Positions 1 through 20,141 of a stretch of 64,000 bases of DNA are shown piece after piece. Location of the stretch: NCBI RefSeq assembly GCF_021134715.1, contig NC_060017.1, forward strand, positions 6,262,001 through 6,326,000, given 5' to 3'. Within the stretch, counting starts at the first letter, position 1, and every line of letters begins with the position of its first letter. Source of the stretch: Daphnia pulex. Taxonomy: Eukaryota > Arthropoda > Branchiopoda > Diplostraca > Daphniidae. A model generated the notes under the pieces. It did not search any database. It saw only the letters and a list, made by a program, of their open reading frames with translations, and was not told the DNA's origin. The translations under genes and the position numbers were made by a program.

Positions 1-179
1 AACTATGGAAAATATTCTGTCCAGGGAATGACGCCTTAAAGAGAAAGAACAGGGTTACGATCTTCAACAATATTGCGTGAGTGTCATTTCTTTTATCTGC
101 TATTTAATGTTGTTTCTAATTCTATTTCAAATAAAATAAATCGAAAGAAAACATTTGAATATTTCTACAGGTTGTTTAG

Positions 180-686
180 GTATTGACCAACACCTCGCAA
201 CCAGACCTACTTGAAGCTGACCTGATCCGCTCCGTATTGCATGCGGTGGCTAAACAATCGACGGAACAAATCCGTCGTAACCAGTTGTTGGCCCCCAACT
301 TCTTTTCTTCTCTCGTCTACTGGTACTTACAGAAAACAACTTAATTCTTAACTTTAATACCTATAACGAATTGATGTTTGTTTTAGTGATCCCACCATTC
401 CTCACATTGAGCAGTTGGAAGAATTGCGTTCCATCATTCCATCGCCTCCGCTGGACATTTCGACCGAGAAGGAATGTTTCGATTTGTGGATGAAGGTGAT
501 GCGACTCGACACTTACCGCAAAGCCGTCATCACCGGACTTGTTTCAGCATCGGCAGTCTCACGGAGAGTTTGGTATGCATTTGCATTTATTAAACAACAC
601 CTCGAGTATTGCTTATGACCTAACTTGTTGTCTCGCAGGTTAAAAGTTCCAGCGCTTCATCAAAGCTCACCTTTGCACGCTTCTAA
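180..686 (+). pseudogene. Tubulin-specific chaperone D (TBCD) remnant, frameshifted
   Basis: Three exon-like blocks (about 180-322, 387-572 and 639-686) with good GT-AG borders encode a stretch resembling the C-terminal half of tubulin cofactor D, which helps fold and release beta-tubulin. The clearest match is the block reading IPHIEQLEELRSIIP followed by a Leu-Asp-Thr-Tyr-Arg segment and ITGL, as in TBCD. The frame then breaks: after ITGL the family's Ser-Ile-Gly-Ser-Leu-Thr-Glu-Ser motif sits in another frame, consistent with loss of one base near 545. The last block runs into a stop at 684-686, where homology fades. A possible upstream exon at about 3-87 does not join in phase. No further TBCD exons were seen downstream. 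It is either a truncated pseudogene copy or the broken end of a gene lying left of the window. Confidence 0.7.
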
Positions 687-1062
687 ATATTGTAAATGTG
701 AGTTTGATTGAATGCGCCGTTTTTTTTCTTTCTTTACACCTTTACTACAAAACCAGATTTTACACAAAAAAAAAGCCCTTCGGGAACCTCTCCAAGGAGC
801 AAAGCGCATTGGTAGAAATTTTAGTAAGTCTCGATTAGCTAGAGAAGGGATCCTTTTCATTTTACTGTTTTAAATTTTAAACATTTCTTGTTTACAACGC
901 TAGATGGCTTAGATTGTTTTCAGCGTTAAAAAAACATTAGTTTCATTTCACTGTTTCAGTAACTTTCATTATACACAATTATTTTTTGTTTGAAAAACTG
1001 AAAAAAAAAAAATCATCGAAGAATTCTTCGTCAACGTCAATTTTGTTATGCCAAAAAACAGG

Positions 1063-1088
1063 CTAGCCCTTTAGCCCCTACCTTCTTC
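1063..1088 (+). repeat. 26-bp inverted sequence, left copy
   Basis: CTAGCCCTTTAGCCCCTACC followed by TTCTTC is present here, and its exact reverse complement is at 4659-4684. The pair could be the terminal inverted repeats of a mobile element of about 3.6 kb enclosing the fold-back, but no target-site duplication or transposase was seen, so dispersed repeat copies remain possible. Confidence 0.5.
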
Positions 1089-2753
1089 GGTTCAGTCGCC
1101 ATTTTCATTTGTTTGGGGTTTGAATTAGCTTGACTGCTACTTGTTAGGCATTTCTGAGAACTTCTGATGGGTTTTAGACTTAAGTTGGTTAGGACTGTGG
1201 TTAGGGTTGACGGTTGTTCTTGAGCTTGCTATTATTCTTGGTATAATTGATTCGATTAAATCACATTAAATTGCTATTATTCTTGGTTGATTTAATTAAA
1301 TTCTATTACATGTGCAGTGAGAGTGGCCTGAAACTGTTTAATTTCATTTTTTATTTGTAGACAAATTTTGATGCTGAAAGACTTGGAAACCATGCTGTCC
1401 ACCACGACCATGTCCAGAAGCAGAGTAACATTCTGCATGTACAATGTTCTGAATGGTAAAATTAATGACTACACTGTTTGAATAATATTTTTTATCATAA
1501 CATTTGTAATTTTTTATTGCAGGCACCTCTTAATGCAAGGAACTTCAGCCATCCAATCCAGGACTTGCATCCAATCGTGCAGGCTGCATGGAAGTCTCAT
1601 TTACCTTTGCTGTGAACATCATGAACACATACACTATTCGAAGGTGACAATCTTATCCAGTTTAGATTTTACAATTAAAATGTGATTAAGCTTTGCATCC
1701 ATTGGTTAGTTTTAACATTTTGGGATTTTGTCAAGTCAACAGCTATTTCCTTCAGTCATGTGTTCCGTTATGGATTTTTAAAGGGGATTTTGTTGTAAGC
1801 AAGAAAGGCAGATACTGAAAGAAGTTTTGTTTATTTTGTAAGGATTTCTGGTGGCAGACATAATCCTTACAATTTGTTCCACTGTAGAGTATTCTTTAAA
1901 GTTTAAATGAATTTCTATTTAAATCTTAAGTGAATCATCTAGTTTCATGTAAATTTATTAATTTAAGTTTCAACAATAGGTATAAGATGATGTTGCCATA
2001 TAATACTTAGGTTGAATATTTGAAGTGATACAGTGTAGCATATTTTTTTTAAATTTCATACAGCATTTCCAATTATGCTGAAGATTAATTTTACTTTGAT
2101 TATAGGTTCGTGTTTACATAGCAGTGGTGTTGCTGTCCAATGTGGCGTGCTGTTGCAGTCTATGGTGGTGAAAGATATCTGCATCAAGTTGCTGTTCCTT
2201 GTGCGTCCAAGGTGCTGGTTTTGTGTTCCAAAAGTGACATCCAATATTGTGTTTAATTGCTATTCGTGTCTATGCAGTTTACCTTTTACATGTTGATAAG
2301 AAACAAAAAAAGTAATACGGGGAGGATTATGTCAAACAAATAATAAACATGTCCGGGATGGGGAAATGAGGAGGAAGTTGGGGTGGGGTATTTGGTTATG
2401 ATTTACTAAAAGAAGTGAGGTATATTTATAATGAATGTGCTGTACTTTGTGATAAAAACTGTTGTTAACCTATACCTTCCTGTCAACCTAAACCTCCCCT
2501 ACTTCCACTTACACATCTATTCATAAAACCACATAAGCACCAACATCAAATCCCACATATCCACTCACATCCATTCCTAAAACCCCACAATCCCCAACAA
2601 CAAATTCTCACAATAATTGTATATCTATTATCATATTAATAGTAAATAAATAAAATGTACTGTATAAAAAATGTGTAGACTATATTTATTCTAGAACACT
2701 TGCAAAATAAAAAATTCATTAAACAGAGCGTCCGGTTCAAGACAATTTTTTTT

Positions 2754-3275
2754 TGTGCGAGGCTTTTTAGCAAGCAATCCGCCACCCAATTTGACAAAAA
2801 GTGATTTGTTTGTTTTCACGGAAATTGCGTCAGACGGTTAAAAAATTTCTAATTCAAAAATCTCATGTAGAAATTTGCATCTAGTCTATTGGTGCAAATT
2901 GCGATTCTTTAAGCTTGATTATTTTAGGTGATGTGTTAAAAGCAATTGTGGGTCGCTAAACAATTGAACTAATCCACTTTTTCTGAATATTTTGGTTTTA
3001 GATCACAAAAAAGTCTAAAAACAACAGTGATCTAAAACCAAAATATTCAGAAAAAGTGGATTAGTTCAATTGTTTAGCTACCCACAATTGCTTTTAACAC
3101 ATCACCTAAATTAATCAAGCTTAAAGAATCGCAATTTGCACCAATAGACTAGATGCAAATTTCTACATGAGATTGTTGAATTAGAAATTTTGTAACCGTC
3201 TGACGAAATTTCCGTGAAAACAGACTATCACTTTTAGTCAAATTGGGTGGTGGATTGCTCGCTAAAACTCGCACA
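2754..3275. repeat. Long fold-back inverted repeat (MITE-like)
   Basis: The left arm (about 2754-3006) and right arm (about 3027-3275) are near-perfect reverse complements of about 250 bp, separated by a loop of about 20 bp. Examples are the block containing AATCCGCCACCCAATTTGAC on the left against GTCAAATTGGGTGGTGGATT on the right, and the inner pair TTTTGGTTTTAGATCAC against GTGATCTAAAACCAAAA. Only scattered substitutions and small indels separate the arms. There is no coding capacity. The structure resembles a fold-back or long-stem MITE; no clear target-site duplication was identified at the ends. Confidence 0.85.
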
Positions 3276-4658
3276 TGCAGTGTCGGCGTAGATCCAGGGA
3301 GATTACCTGGAAATGGAAGAGGAGAGAAGAGTGCGAGGCAAGTTTTACTGGGGAGCGATTAGTCATACTAGGCTTCCGGGTTAGACTCATGACCCTCTAA
3401 AAGTTTTCGTCGGATCATGCGCCTTCCAAGTCCCCGTTCGACCAGAGCCCTCCCCTCCTCCTGGTTTCACAGCGGGTGAGTGACCACCGGCGGGCGTTGG
3501 TTAGTGGTTAGTTAGGGAAACGGGGCCACAGAAAAGAAGGGAGCCCAGATATGCACTTGTAATTTATCTAACAACTAAACAATTTAGTGGTCTTGAATAA
3601 CAGCATTCTCTCGTCAGTTTCACCATCCAATGGGTCAGTCTATGGAAAGGTGGCGACGGATTCAACTGAAAGGAAATTTAAGTAAGATTTTATCAATAAC
3701 GAGGCGTAGAGAAACAAGTCAACAAAAAACAATGGAGATGAGCACTTCAAAAATATTGAATCAAATCAGCAAATCACGAATATGCACTAATTGTTGTCTT
3801 ATGCCATATCCTATAGTTCAGGAAAAATCATTCTTTTGGGCGTCTAATAAGTACTAAATGAAGTACTAACTCCTTTAAAATCCAAAAGTAGACAAGCAAA
3901 TTACCAAAGTCTAACAAGTGAGCTTTGTGGCTTACGGTCAGTTGTCACACAAAATTATCTAACATTAACTGCCGAAAACTGAAAATGAAAAGGATCCCTG
4001 CTCTAGCTAAATCAAGACATACTACTAAAGTAAGAAAAAACATAACAAACAAAAACAGGTAATAATAAACCTAATACTCACGCAATACTGCTACATTATC
4101 ATAACCACAGTTATTTATTTTAAGGTGTTATTCTCTGGAAAGAATGTTTTCCAAAATTCTGATCATGATCAAAAGAAGAAGTAAAAGGAATTAGTATAAA
4201 CTTTATAGTACAACTTACAGTAAAACTTACACCACGAATACACAAATATGAAGAGAATTCCAGTTGGATATTTTGCATTTGTTTCAATCATTATTCTCTT
4301 TCTTTGCAATTGAAGAACAGCCTGGATCATGCTATTTTCCTTTCACAAGGATCTCACTGTTTCAAAAATTCAGACATAAGAATTGATGAGTGTGAATTGC
4401 AAGTCAAGGAAATAAAAAATACTAATTGTTCAATCAACTACGCAGAATACCTATAATGTTGGTTTCACACTTAATCTGCTTTACCACATTACATTATGCT
4501 ATTTAACAAACTTTTTGAAATGTTTAATAGTTCACTTTATACTGCATCGAAACGTGAAAAACAGCAACTAACCGTGCACTAACCATGGCAGTCATTGTTG
4601 TTATTAAACTGCAGTGGCACCTGGTGGCCAGGACTTTCCATTGATAGGAAAAGGGTGT

Positions 4659-4684
4659 GAAGAAGGTAGGGGCTAAAGGGCTAG
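4659..4684 (-). repeat. 26-bp inverted sequence, right copy
   Basis: Exact reverse complement of 1063-1088. It begins GAAGAAGGTAGGGGC and ends GGGCTAG. See the left copy for interpretation. Confidence 0.5.
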
Positions 4685-5150
4685 TCTATGCCCCAGAATT
4701 GAAAACAAATCTGGCCGCCAGATGTCCTCAGTGTCCAAGCCATAACATTGTCACTTTGTCAGGCTGTCAGCTTGTTAGCGGTTTTTGCGGTTGTTGATCT
4801 GCGTTAGCAATAGCCAATAGCAAGCAAAGGGCTTTTTGTGATTTTTTTTCATTAAAAAAAAATCAAAACAGATATTAAAACAATAAACGACAAATATCCT
4901 TTTCATTAAGGACTTAAGGTTTAAATTAAAATACCTAACCTGTGTGTGCTTATAAACAGCATCACACTTGGTCCCTGAATTTCGAATTTTTAAAAACAAA
5001 GCTAACACGTACAATAACACTGCGCCACTGCTTGTCAACAACCTTCAATAGATCGAGTTGCTATAAGCAACACGAATGAAGTTTAGGTATGTTACCCGGA
5101 AGTTTTCTTTACCTTGCGTGGTGCCGTTTGCGACCTAGGCGTCGTGGACG

Positions 5151-5289
5151 ATGGCATCAGGAGTGGCAGATGCACTTAGGAATAATGCTATGCCGCGTTC
5201 AACACGAGGTATTTCTCTTCTGACACCTCGCTCACCTATTCGACTGCTCGTTTTCAGTGGAACGAAACCTTTGATTGGCTGTCATCAGG
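5151..5289 (+). CDS. Possible short first coding exon, unknown
   Basis: An ATG at 5151 (context GACGATGG) opens a frame of 46 codons up to a plausible donor (CAG|GTAGGA at about 5289). Without splicing, the frame runs to a stop at 5340 (63 aa). It starts MASGVADALRNNAMPRSTRG and resembles no family I know. Base composition is more gene-like than the neighbouring AT-rich DNA. No downstream partner exon on the + strand was identified before the MAP3K4 terminal exons, so this may be a fragment, a small gene or chance. Confidence 0.25.
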
Positions 5290-5669
5290 TAGGAATCACT
5301 GTTTCTTTCAAATTACCCGAAGCCGAAGGATGTCTGATTTAGTGATTTGTCCGAGTGACTTTGGTGGTTTTTACATTAACAATTTAAGGGTATATGAATG
5401 TGAGATTTGCTTATTAAAAATCCAATTTCATAAGTTTTAAAAAGGGAAAAAATGTGAAATATATATTTTTAAAATTCATTATGTAATATTACCTATATTA
5501 TTATCCTATCAAATACGTAATGCTACTATTTTAACGGGGGAAATCGTTCAATCAAACGAATATTATTTTATATACGAGAAGTATAATAATAGGAGGAATG
5601 TATGTATAATAGACAATACAAGGAACTAAGTAGTTTACAAAATCACAACTTTTTTAAACAGTTGCACGG

Positions 5670-14912
<9,243 letters not shown>

Positions 14913-14935
14913 TTCTTCTGCAATAACTGGGGTGT

Positions 14936-16466
14936 CTACAGTAAGAATAAAAGCATAAATTTAGTTGTAAACAGAGGAAGAAAAATAATTAAATGTTGAC
15001 TTGTCATTACTCAAAGCACTTTAGCTGATTAGCTCTAGGTGATGAGATAAACAGTTGTGTGAGTAACTAAAATCCAAATCAGTCCTACTCTCATTCTATA
15101 ACCACTCAACTGACGAAATCACGGACGGCCGATTATCTCCCTAACCACACAAGGTTTGATAAAGGCAAAAGCGACCGTCGGTTTCGATAGAGGCGAAGGG
15201 CGGCAAAAAACGAGATGAACAACAGTACAGCACAGTAAACCCGACTGCGACTGGAATGAAATGTACAGCAGGACCTATTAAGCTATGCGCAAAAGAAACG
15301 ACTTTACGACGTTAGTTTTTACTCGTGAAGCCATGGGAAAGTTTGGACTAAAAAAAGAAGCCAGAAATGGCATTAGAAATCTAATGCCAACTCCAACTAA
15401 CGTCATGAGACCAATATTGAAGGTCATCGGCCTTCAGTCCTTTTTTTAAACCATCCAGCCATCGTCTGCTATTACAACTATTTGTTTTGCACTGGACTGG
15501 AGTGACTTCCACTGACCAATCGAGCAGTTCGCTCGATGACTAAGGCCACAAGCGCTGAACAAGCGTAGTTCATTTTGCGCACTCTGGTAATATTAGCAAA
15601 CACGCATTTAGGATGACGTCTATTTTTTGCACCGAGTTTAGCCTTTCAAAAAAATATTCCACGTCATCTCGTGACTATTCCAACTCTAGCCTACTTTGTT
15701 TAAATTCGTTCCAAGTTGTTTTTCTTATTTCCGATCGTTTTTCACGATTTCGTGACATTGAATGTCATGAACAAACGTTGGCGACTAACAAATCTTGGGG
15801 GCATTGGGTTTGAAAACAATATCGATTACATACATGCCTCTTGCAGATGGTCTTTGCCAAGTCTTTGCTGTGTAAAGATGATTGGGGTTATTGAGTCTTG
15901 TTTTAGTTTTTCGTGTTCAAAACATTTTTCTTCTTTGGCGGTGCATATTCTTCTTATGGCGATCAAAAATATGCTGATGGTTTCTCATTTAGTATTTTAT
16001 TTTTAGTCCACATAACAACGATATTAATTGTCCGCGGTTTTCGTTATCGCTTATTTGATACTTGATAATTATTACGTCATAAGATTTGCCTAGCTGCATC
16101 CTGCAATATTGCTTGTCGACTACTTCCCATGAAGAATTCAAGGTTACAAACCATATTATACCGTTGGAATGTTACAAGTCCCGTTGGAAATAAAAAGCCG
16201 CATATTAAATACTTGTTTTGCTTAAGAAACGAGAAAAATGTTGACCGCAATTATAAGTTTATATAAGAGTCGTTGTGCTACAAACGCCAGCCACGACAAA
16301 ATAAAAAAAAATCCATACAAACAGCTGATAAAATAATTGCGCACATATATTCGTATAAGTGAATAAAACTGGGACAATGTAATCTATTACCCCTCAACCC
16401 CTATATCAAAAATCAGCAGAGCCATATATGAGATAACGGTGCCTGGTGCGAATCAACACACCTAGA
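14936..16466. other. Non-coding upstream region between MAP3K4 and an unknown gene
   Basis: This interval should contain the MAP3K4 5' UTR exon and promoter (reading left) and upstream sequence of the 16,764 gene (reading right). ORFs are short and show no family signature. No RNA gene was recognised. Confidence 0.5.
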
Positions 16467-16478
16467 TATATAAATAAG
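16467..16478 (+). promoter_or_regulatory. TATA box
   Basis: TATATAAATAAG stands about 30 bp upstream of a likely transcription start near 16,495-16,505, and about 300 bp upstream of the first in-frame ATG of the two-exon gene at 16,764. It is a strong match to a metazoan TATA element. Confidence 0.55.
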
Positions 16479-16763
16479 CGTTGCCATCGCAGATTAAAAA
16501 AGTCCGACCGTATAGAGCTCGAGTGTTCGTGAGCAGCTGATGGCTAACGGGCATTTTTAACCAACTCCTACGCGCTTCAACGATCTTGCGTTATTGAAGT
16601 CCCTGCAGGCGTGAAACACGATAACAAGAGAGACTTTGGCGCGCGCATCTTTTCTCATCATTCTTGGAACGACATTATTCCGAAGCGTACGCGTCGCATT
16701 GTTAGTGTGGCACCACTCTACAATTAGTGTTCCCATTTTTTGACAGAAACCTCTCTCGTGTAC

Positions 16764-18076
16764 ATGGAAATCAAAGCAATCAACAGAGAGCACTTCAACA
16801 TGGCGACTAGATTGCGAACAGGGTTCTCTCCAAGACCTCGACGAGCATATTACACAAGGGCAGCAACAGAAAACTCGTTGGAATTGCAAGTGGACGATAA
16901 CCGATTGACCGCCATTTCCACTGGAACCACAAGTAAATAAGTGCTTTTTTGTTTTACTGATCTACCGAATCATTAAGTAATCATTAAGTATTCATTGTTG
17001 GGCGTCGCAATTCAATTATCTTTATCTGTCGGTGCATTCTTTTGTTGACAGCTCATTAGTATTTCAGTTTTGACAGCGAGTTCACTAAACATTGTGAGTC
17101 AACAATGTCATTTGACATGTCACATTTGACAAGAGGCGTATCACTTTCGAAGCAAATGTTTGCTTTTTCCTCCCACTGAAACATAAAAAAACCAAATTCT
17201 GTTTTTATGTTTGTCTTTTAAAAATATTTGTACGATATTCTGGCGATCTGGAAATTGAAACTTGCGTCACCCGCCAACTGTGGTGTGCATTTGATAGCTC
17301 GTTGATAAGATAACCGAAATCCAACAATAGATCGTAAGGATAAACTACAGATAAAGATAATCCAATCTACCATTTTGTGCGATGAATCAGCGTAAATTGT
17401 GGATATTTAAAAATAAAAAATAAAAATGATTGCAGGTTACTTGCCTCTGATTGGTTTGCCGAAAAAGAAAGTTGACTTCAACCCAACTCAGTCCATCATC
17501 CAACCACTTTCCACCCACCACGATGAATTGTGGTTGAATCTCAGCGCGGAAATCACTCGGCGAAAGAGCACGTCGTCCGACACAGTGGAAGAAATGATTG
17601 CCCAGCCTAGCGTACCTTTTGAAGAGCCGGACTCATCCCCCGAGCGCCCCGGCCGGATGGTCCGCATTCAGCGTCACTTCAAGAAGGCGTTGACGCGTCT
17701 CCGGAAGGTTTTCCAACAACCGGCTGACGTCACGGCGAATAACGACAATGAATGTCCCGATCCTTTGAGAGTTGGAGCTCCTGTCAGACAACGAAGTGTG
17801 GTGAGACGTGATTCCAATGTGACTAACGCCAAGAGACTGGCAGCCAAACGGAAACGTCCCGGCTTGATGGACGAAAGCGAACTCGCCGATCCGGATGGCT
17901 TGCTGATCCACCAGCAATTTCAATCGAACAAGTTGAGCGAAGGCGTAGGCGAAGCAGACACGAGCGAAATCACCTCAGAGCTGCTGGAAATCTTCGAGCA
18001 CCTCACGGTAAGCGTCAGCAAAAGGCGCAGGCTCGACTCCATCGAGCCCTACGTCAGCCAAATTCGTTCGTGTTAA
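16764..18076 (+). CDS. Unrecognised basic, probably nuclear protein, two exons
   Basis: Exons 16764-16932 and 17436-18076 join in phase (ACA A|GT TAC), giving 269 aa. The ATG at 16764 is the first in frame; the next, at 16800 (AACATGG), has the better Kozak context and would shorten the protein by 12 residues. I recognise no domain. Visible features are Arg-rich stretches (residues about 17-32), an SSP-type acidic patch (EEPDSSPERPGR), a basic helix-like stretch (RIQRHFKKALTRLRKVF), a basic patch (KRLAAKRKRPG) and a C-terminal KRRRLD that looks like a nuclear localisation signal. The helix ITSELLEIFEHLTV is the most regular segment. Codon use and the clean intron argue for a real gene, possibly lineage-restricted. 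Confidence 0.75.
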
Positions 18077-20141
18077 TTCGTCGTTTGATCGAGTTATTCA
18101 CTTTGGGGGGAAGAGCGAAGAGCTTGGTATTCCGGGAGACACGTTGTATTTCAAAACTCTTTTTTATCTTTTCTTTTCTCATTTCAGTTTTGTTATCTTT
18201 TGTTGAATTAGTGTCGTCCTTTGCTACCTCATTTCTGCTTTCAATTCGCATTCATCTTTAAATATTAAGTAATGTCATTAGTTCTATAGTCAAGCCAAAA
18301 TAAGCGGATCACACAAAAGTTAAATGGCAAAACTAATCCCGTTTTCATGATTATTATACTGTATACGTGTCTCTGTGCGATAAGCGTTCAAAATCGTGCT
18401 GCTCCCGATATTAAAAATGTGCTCCCGATCGCATTTGATGTCATTCGATCAAATCCAATAATTCACTTTAAATCTTATGTCATGTCTATGCGTGTGTGTT
18501 AGTTTTGTTATTATTAGCGATGATGATGTGAAGATTTTTTCTCCGTTTTATTAAACACGCTATAAAGTTTCTAGAAACAAGGAAAAATTTGAACAACCCA
18601 TCAGTTTTTTGTTATGACCTGCTACATTCAATTAAGTCTCTGGTGTGACAGCAGTTAAAAGATGAGGGAGACAGAGGATGTCAGGAAGGAAGAGAGACAA
18701 CAACAATGCGATCGGCGTTCCATTTTGGGCCGATCGGACTGATGGAGAGACAAGAGTAAGAAAGAGAAAGAGTAGAGAGAGTAGAGACTAGCGCCAAAAA
18801 AAGTACTTCCAATATGAACTCCCGAGCGTGTGCCAACAAATGGGAGGAGGTTAACCGAGTTACGGGATTGTTTTTTGGGGGGAAAGAGAGAGAGAGGAAC
18901 GTAAACAAATCAAATGAAGGATAAAAGGGGGGGGGGAAACAAATCAACAACAACAAGAGTATACACGATCCCAATAAAGTGTTGCCTTTTCCCACCACCC
19001 GGCGCGGATGGCGGAAAATCAACTCAACCAACCAACAAACAAACAAACAAAAATACCCAAAACTTCTAATGGATCCCGTACATTTTTTTTTTGGTGTGTA
19101 CGCCAGTTAATGGGATAGGAGGTTAGCCAAAAGGGAGGAGGGGTCTTGCCTAGAATACAACACACGAGCATGTAATATATATTTATATTATATCAGTCAA
19201 CGAATGGAAGGTTATTGTGCCGATGGAATCAAAAGAGATTTGTTTTGTTGGGGGGGTCATCTTTTCTTTTCTTTTTTTTTTCTTTCCTTCCTCTCTCTAA
19301 CAAATCGATATATAATGGGAAAAGGAGGGGGGGGGGAATAACGTATCAAGTCATCTAAAGTCTATATGTATAAATAGAATTTGGTTTTATTTTTATTATT
19401 TTTTCTTTTTTTGCTTCTTCCAGTTTAATTTTTCCCCCTCCTTTTAGTGTTTCAATTATATAAGAGACCGACCGGAACAACAACATAACAAAAAGGTTAT
19501 AACTATCGCCACATTTGCATTGGAAGAAGTACTCATCATTTTTTTTTTTGTTTTTTTTTTTTTACTTGAAGGTGAGAAAGAGAGAGGAGAAACTAAAAGA
19601 AAAAACCGGGATGCTTTTCTTTTTTCCTGTCCTGTTAATAGATTAAGAGATAATTATATTTTGTTGTGAGTGGTGGGGTGGTAATATCGCGTTTAGTTTC
19701 CGCAACAAGGGGGCAAATGACAGGACCAAAAAAGTTTCACGAGAGGTGGCAAAAGCGGGTTGTCATCAATGACAATAGACGCAGATTAGTTGATTTTTCT
19801 TTTTTTTTGTTTGTTCCTAAAAGACTTTTCCCCGAACAAAATTTCGAACGGAAATTTTCAACTTTTACATTTTACAAAAACAAAAAGGTAAAACCGCATC
19901 TCGAGGGGGATTTTTTAGAAAGCGAAAGAGGTAGAAGAAAGAGATGGAAAGAAATGGAAACAACCCGAAATAAAAGAAGAACATTGTCCAGCTTGACAAT
20001 GAGAAAATGATGACCGTGTGCGATGGAGATGTCCGTTTTTCTTTAGGAGCCGTGATTTGTCGCTTTCATTTCCTTCATCTCCAGGCTGCGTCCGCGCCCA
20101 CCTTATTTTGTTTTCTTTTCTTTCGTTCTTCCAGTCTCCTA
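18077..20141. other. 3' UTRs and spacer between convergent genes
   Basis: The interval separates the 16,764 gene (+) from tomosyn (-) and should hold both 3' UTRs. It is AT-rich with poly-T, poly-G and GAGA tracts, such as around 18,880-18,940 and 19,250-19,340. No convincing coding sequence or RNA gene was seen. Confidence 0.5.

Larger units (their letters stand above)
687..5150. other. Gene-poor, repeat-rich segment
   Basis: AT-rich DNA with no convincing coding exon. It contains the long fold-back at 2754-3275, two further inverted sequence pairs (821-863 with 3982-4027, and 1063-1088 with 4659-4684), and a more GC-rich unexplained patch at about 3276-3540. Short ORFs here, for example 3630-3857, have no recognisable similarity and look fortuitous. 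The segment lies directly downstream of the broken TBCD remnant, so mobile-element insertion may have contributed to that gene's decay. Confidence 0.5.

Noticed and set aside
3276..3540. GC-rich patch beside the fold-back as a structural RNA or SINE
   Set aside because: No tRNA or snRNA boxes or poly-A tail that I could identify; left as unexplained sequence.
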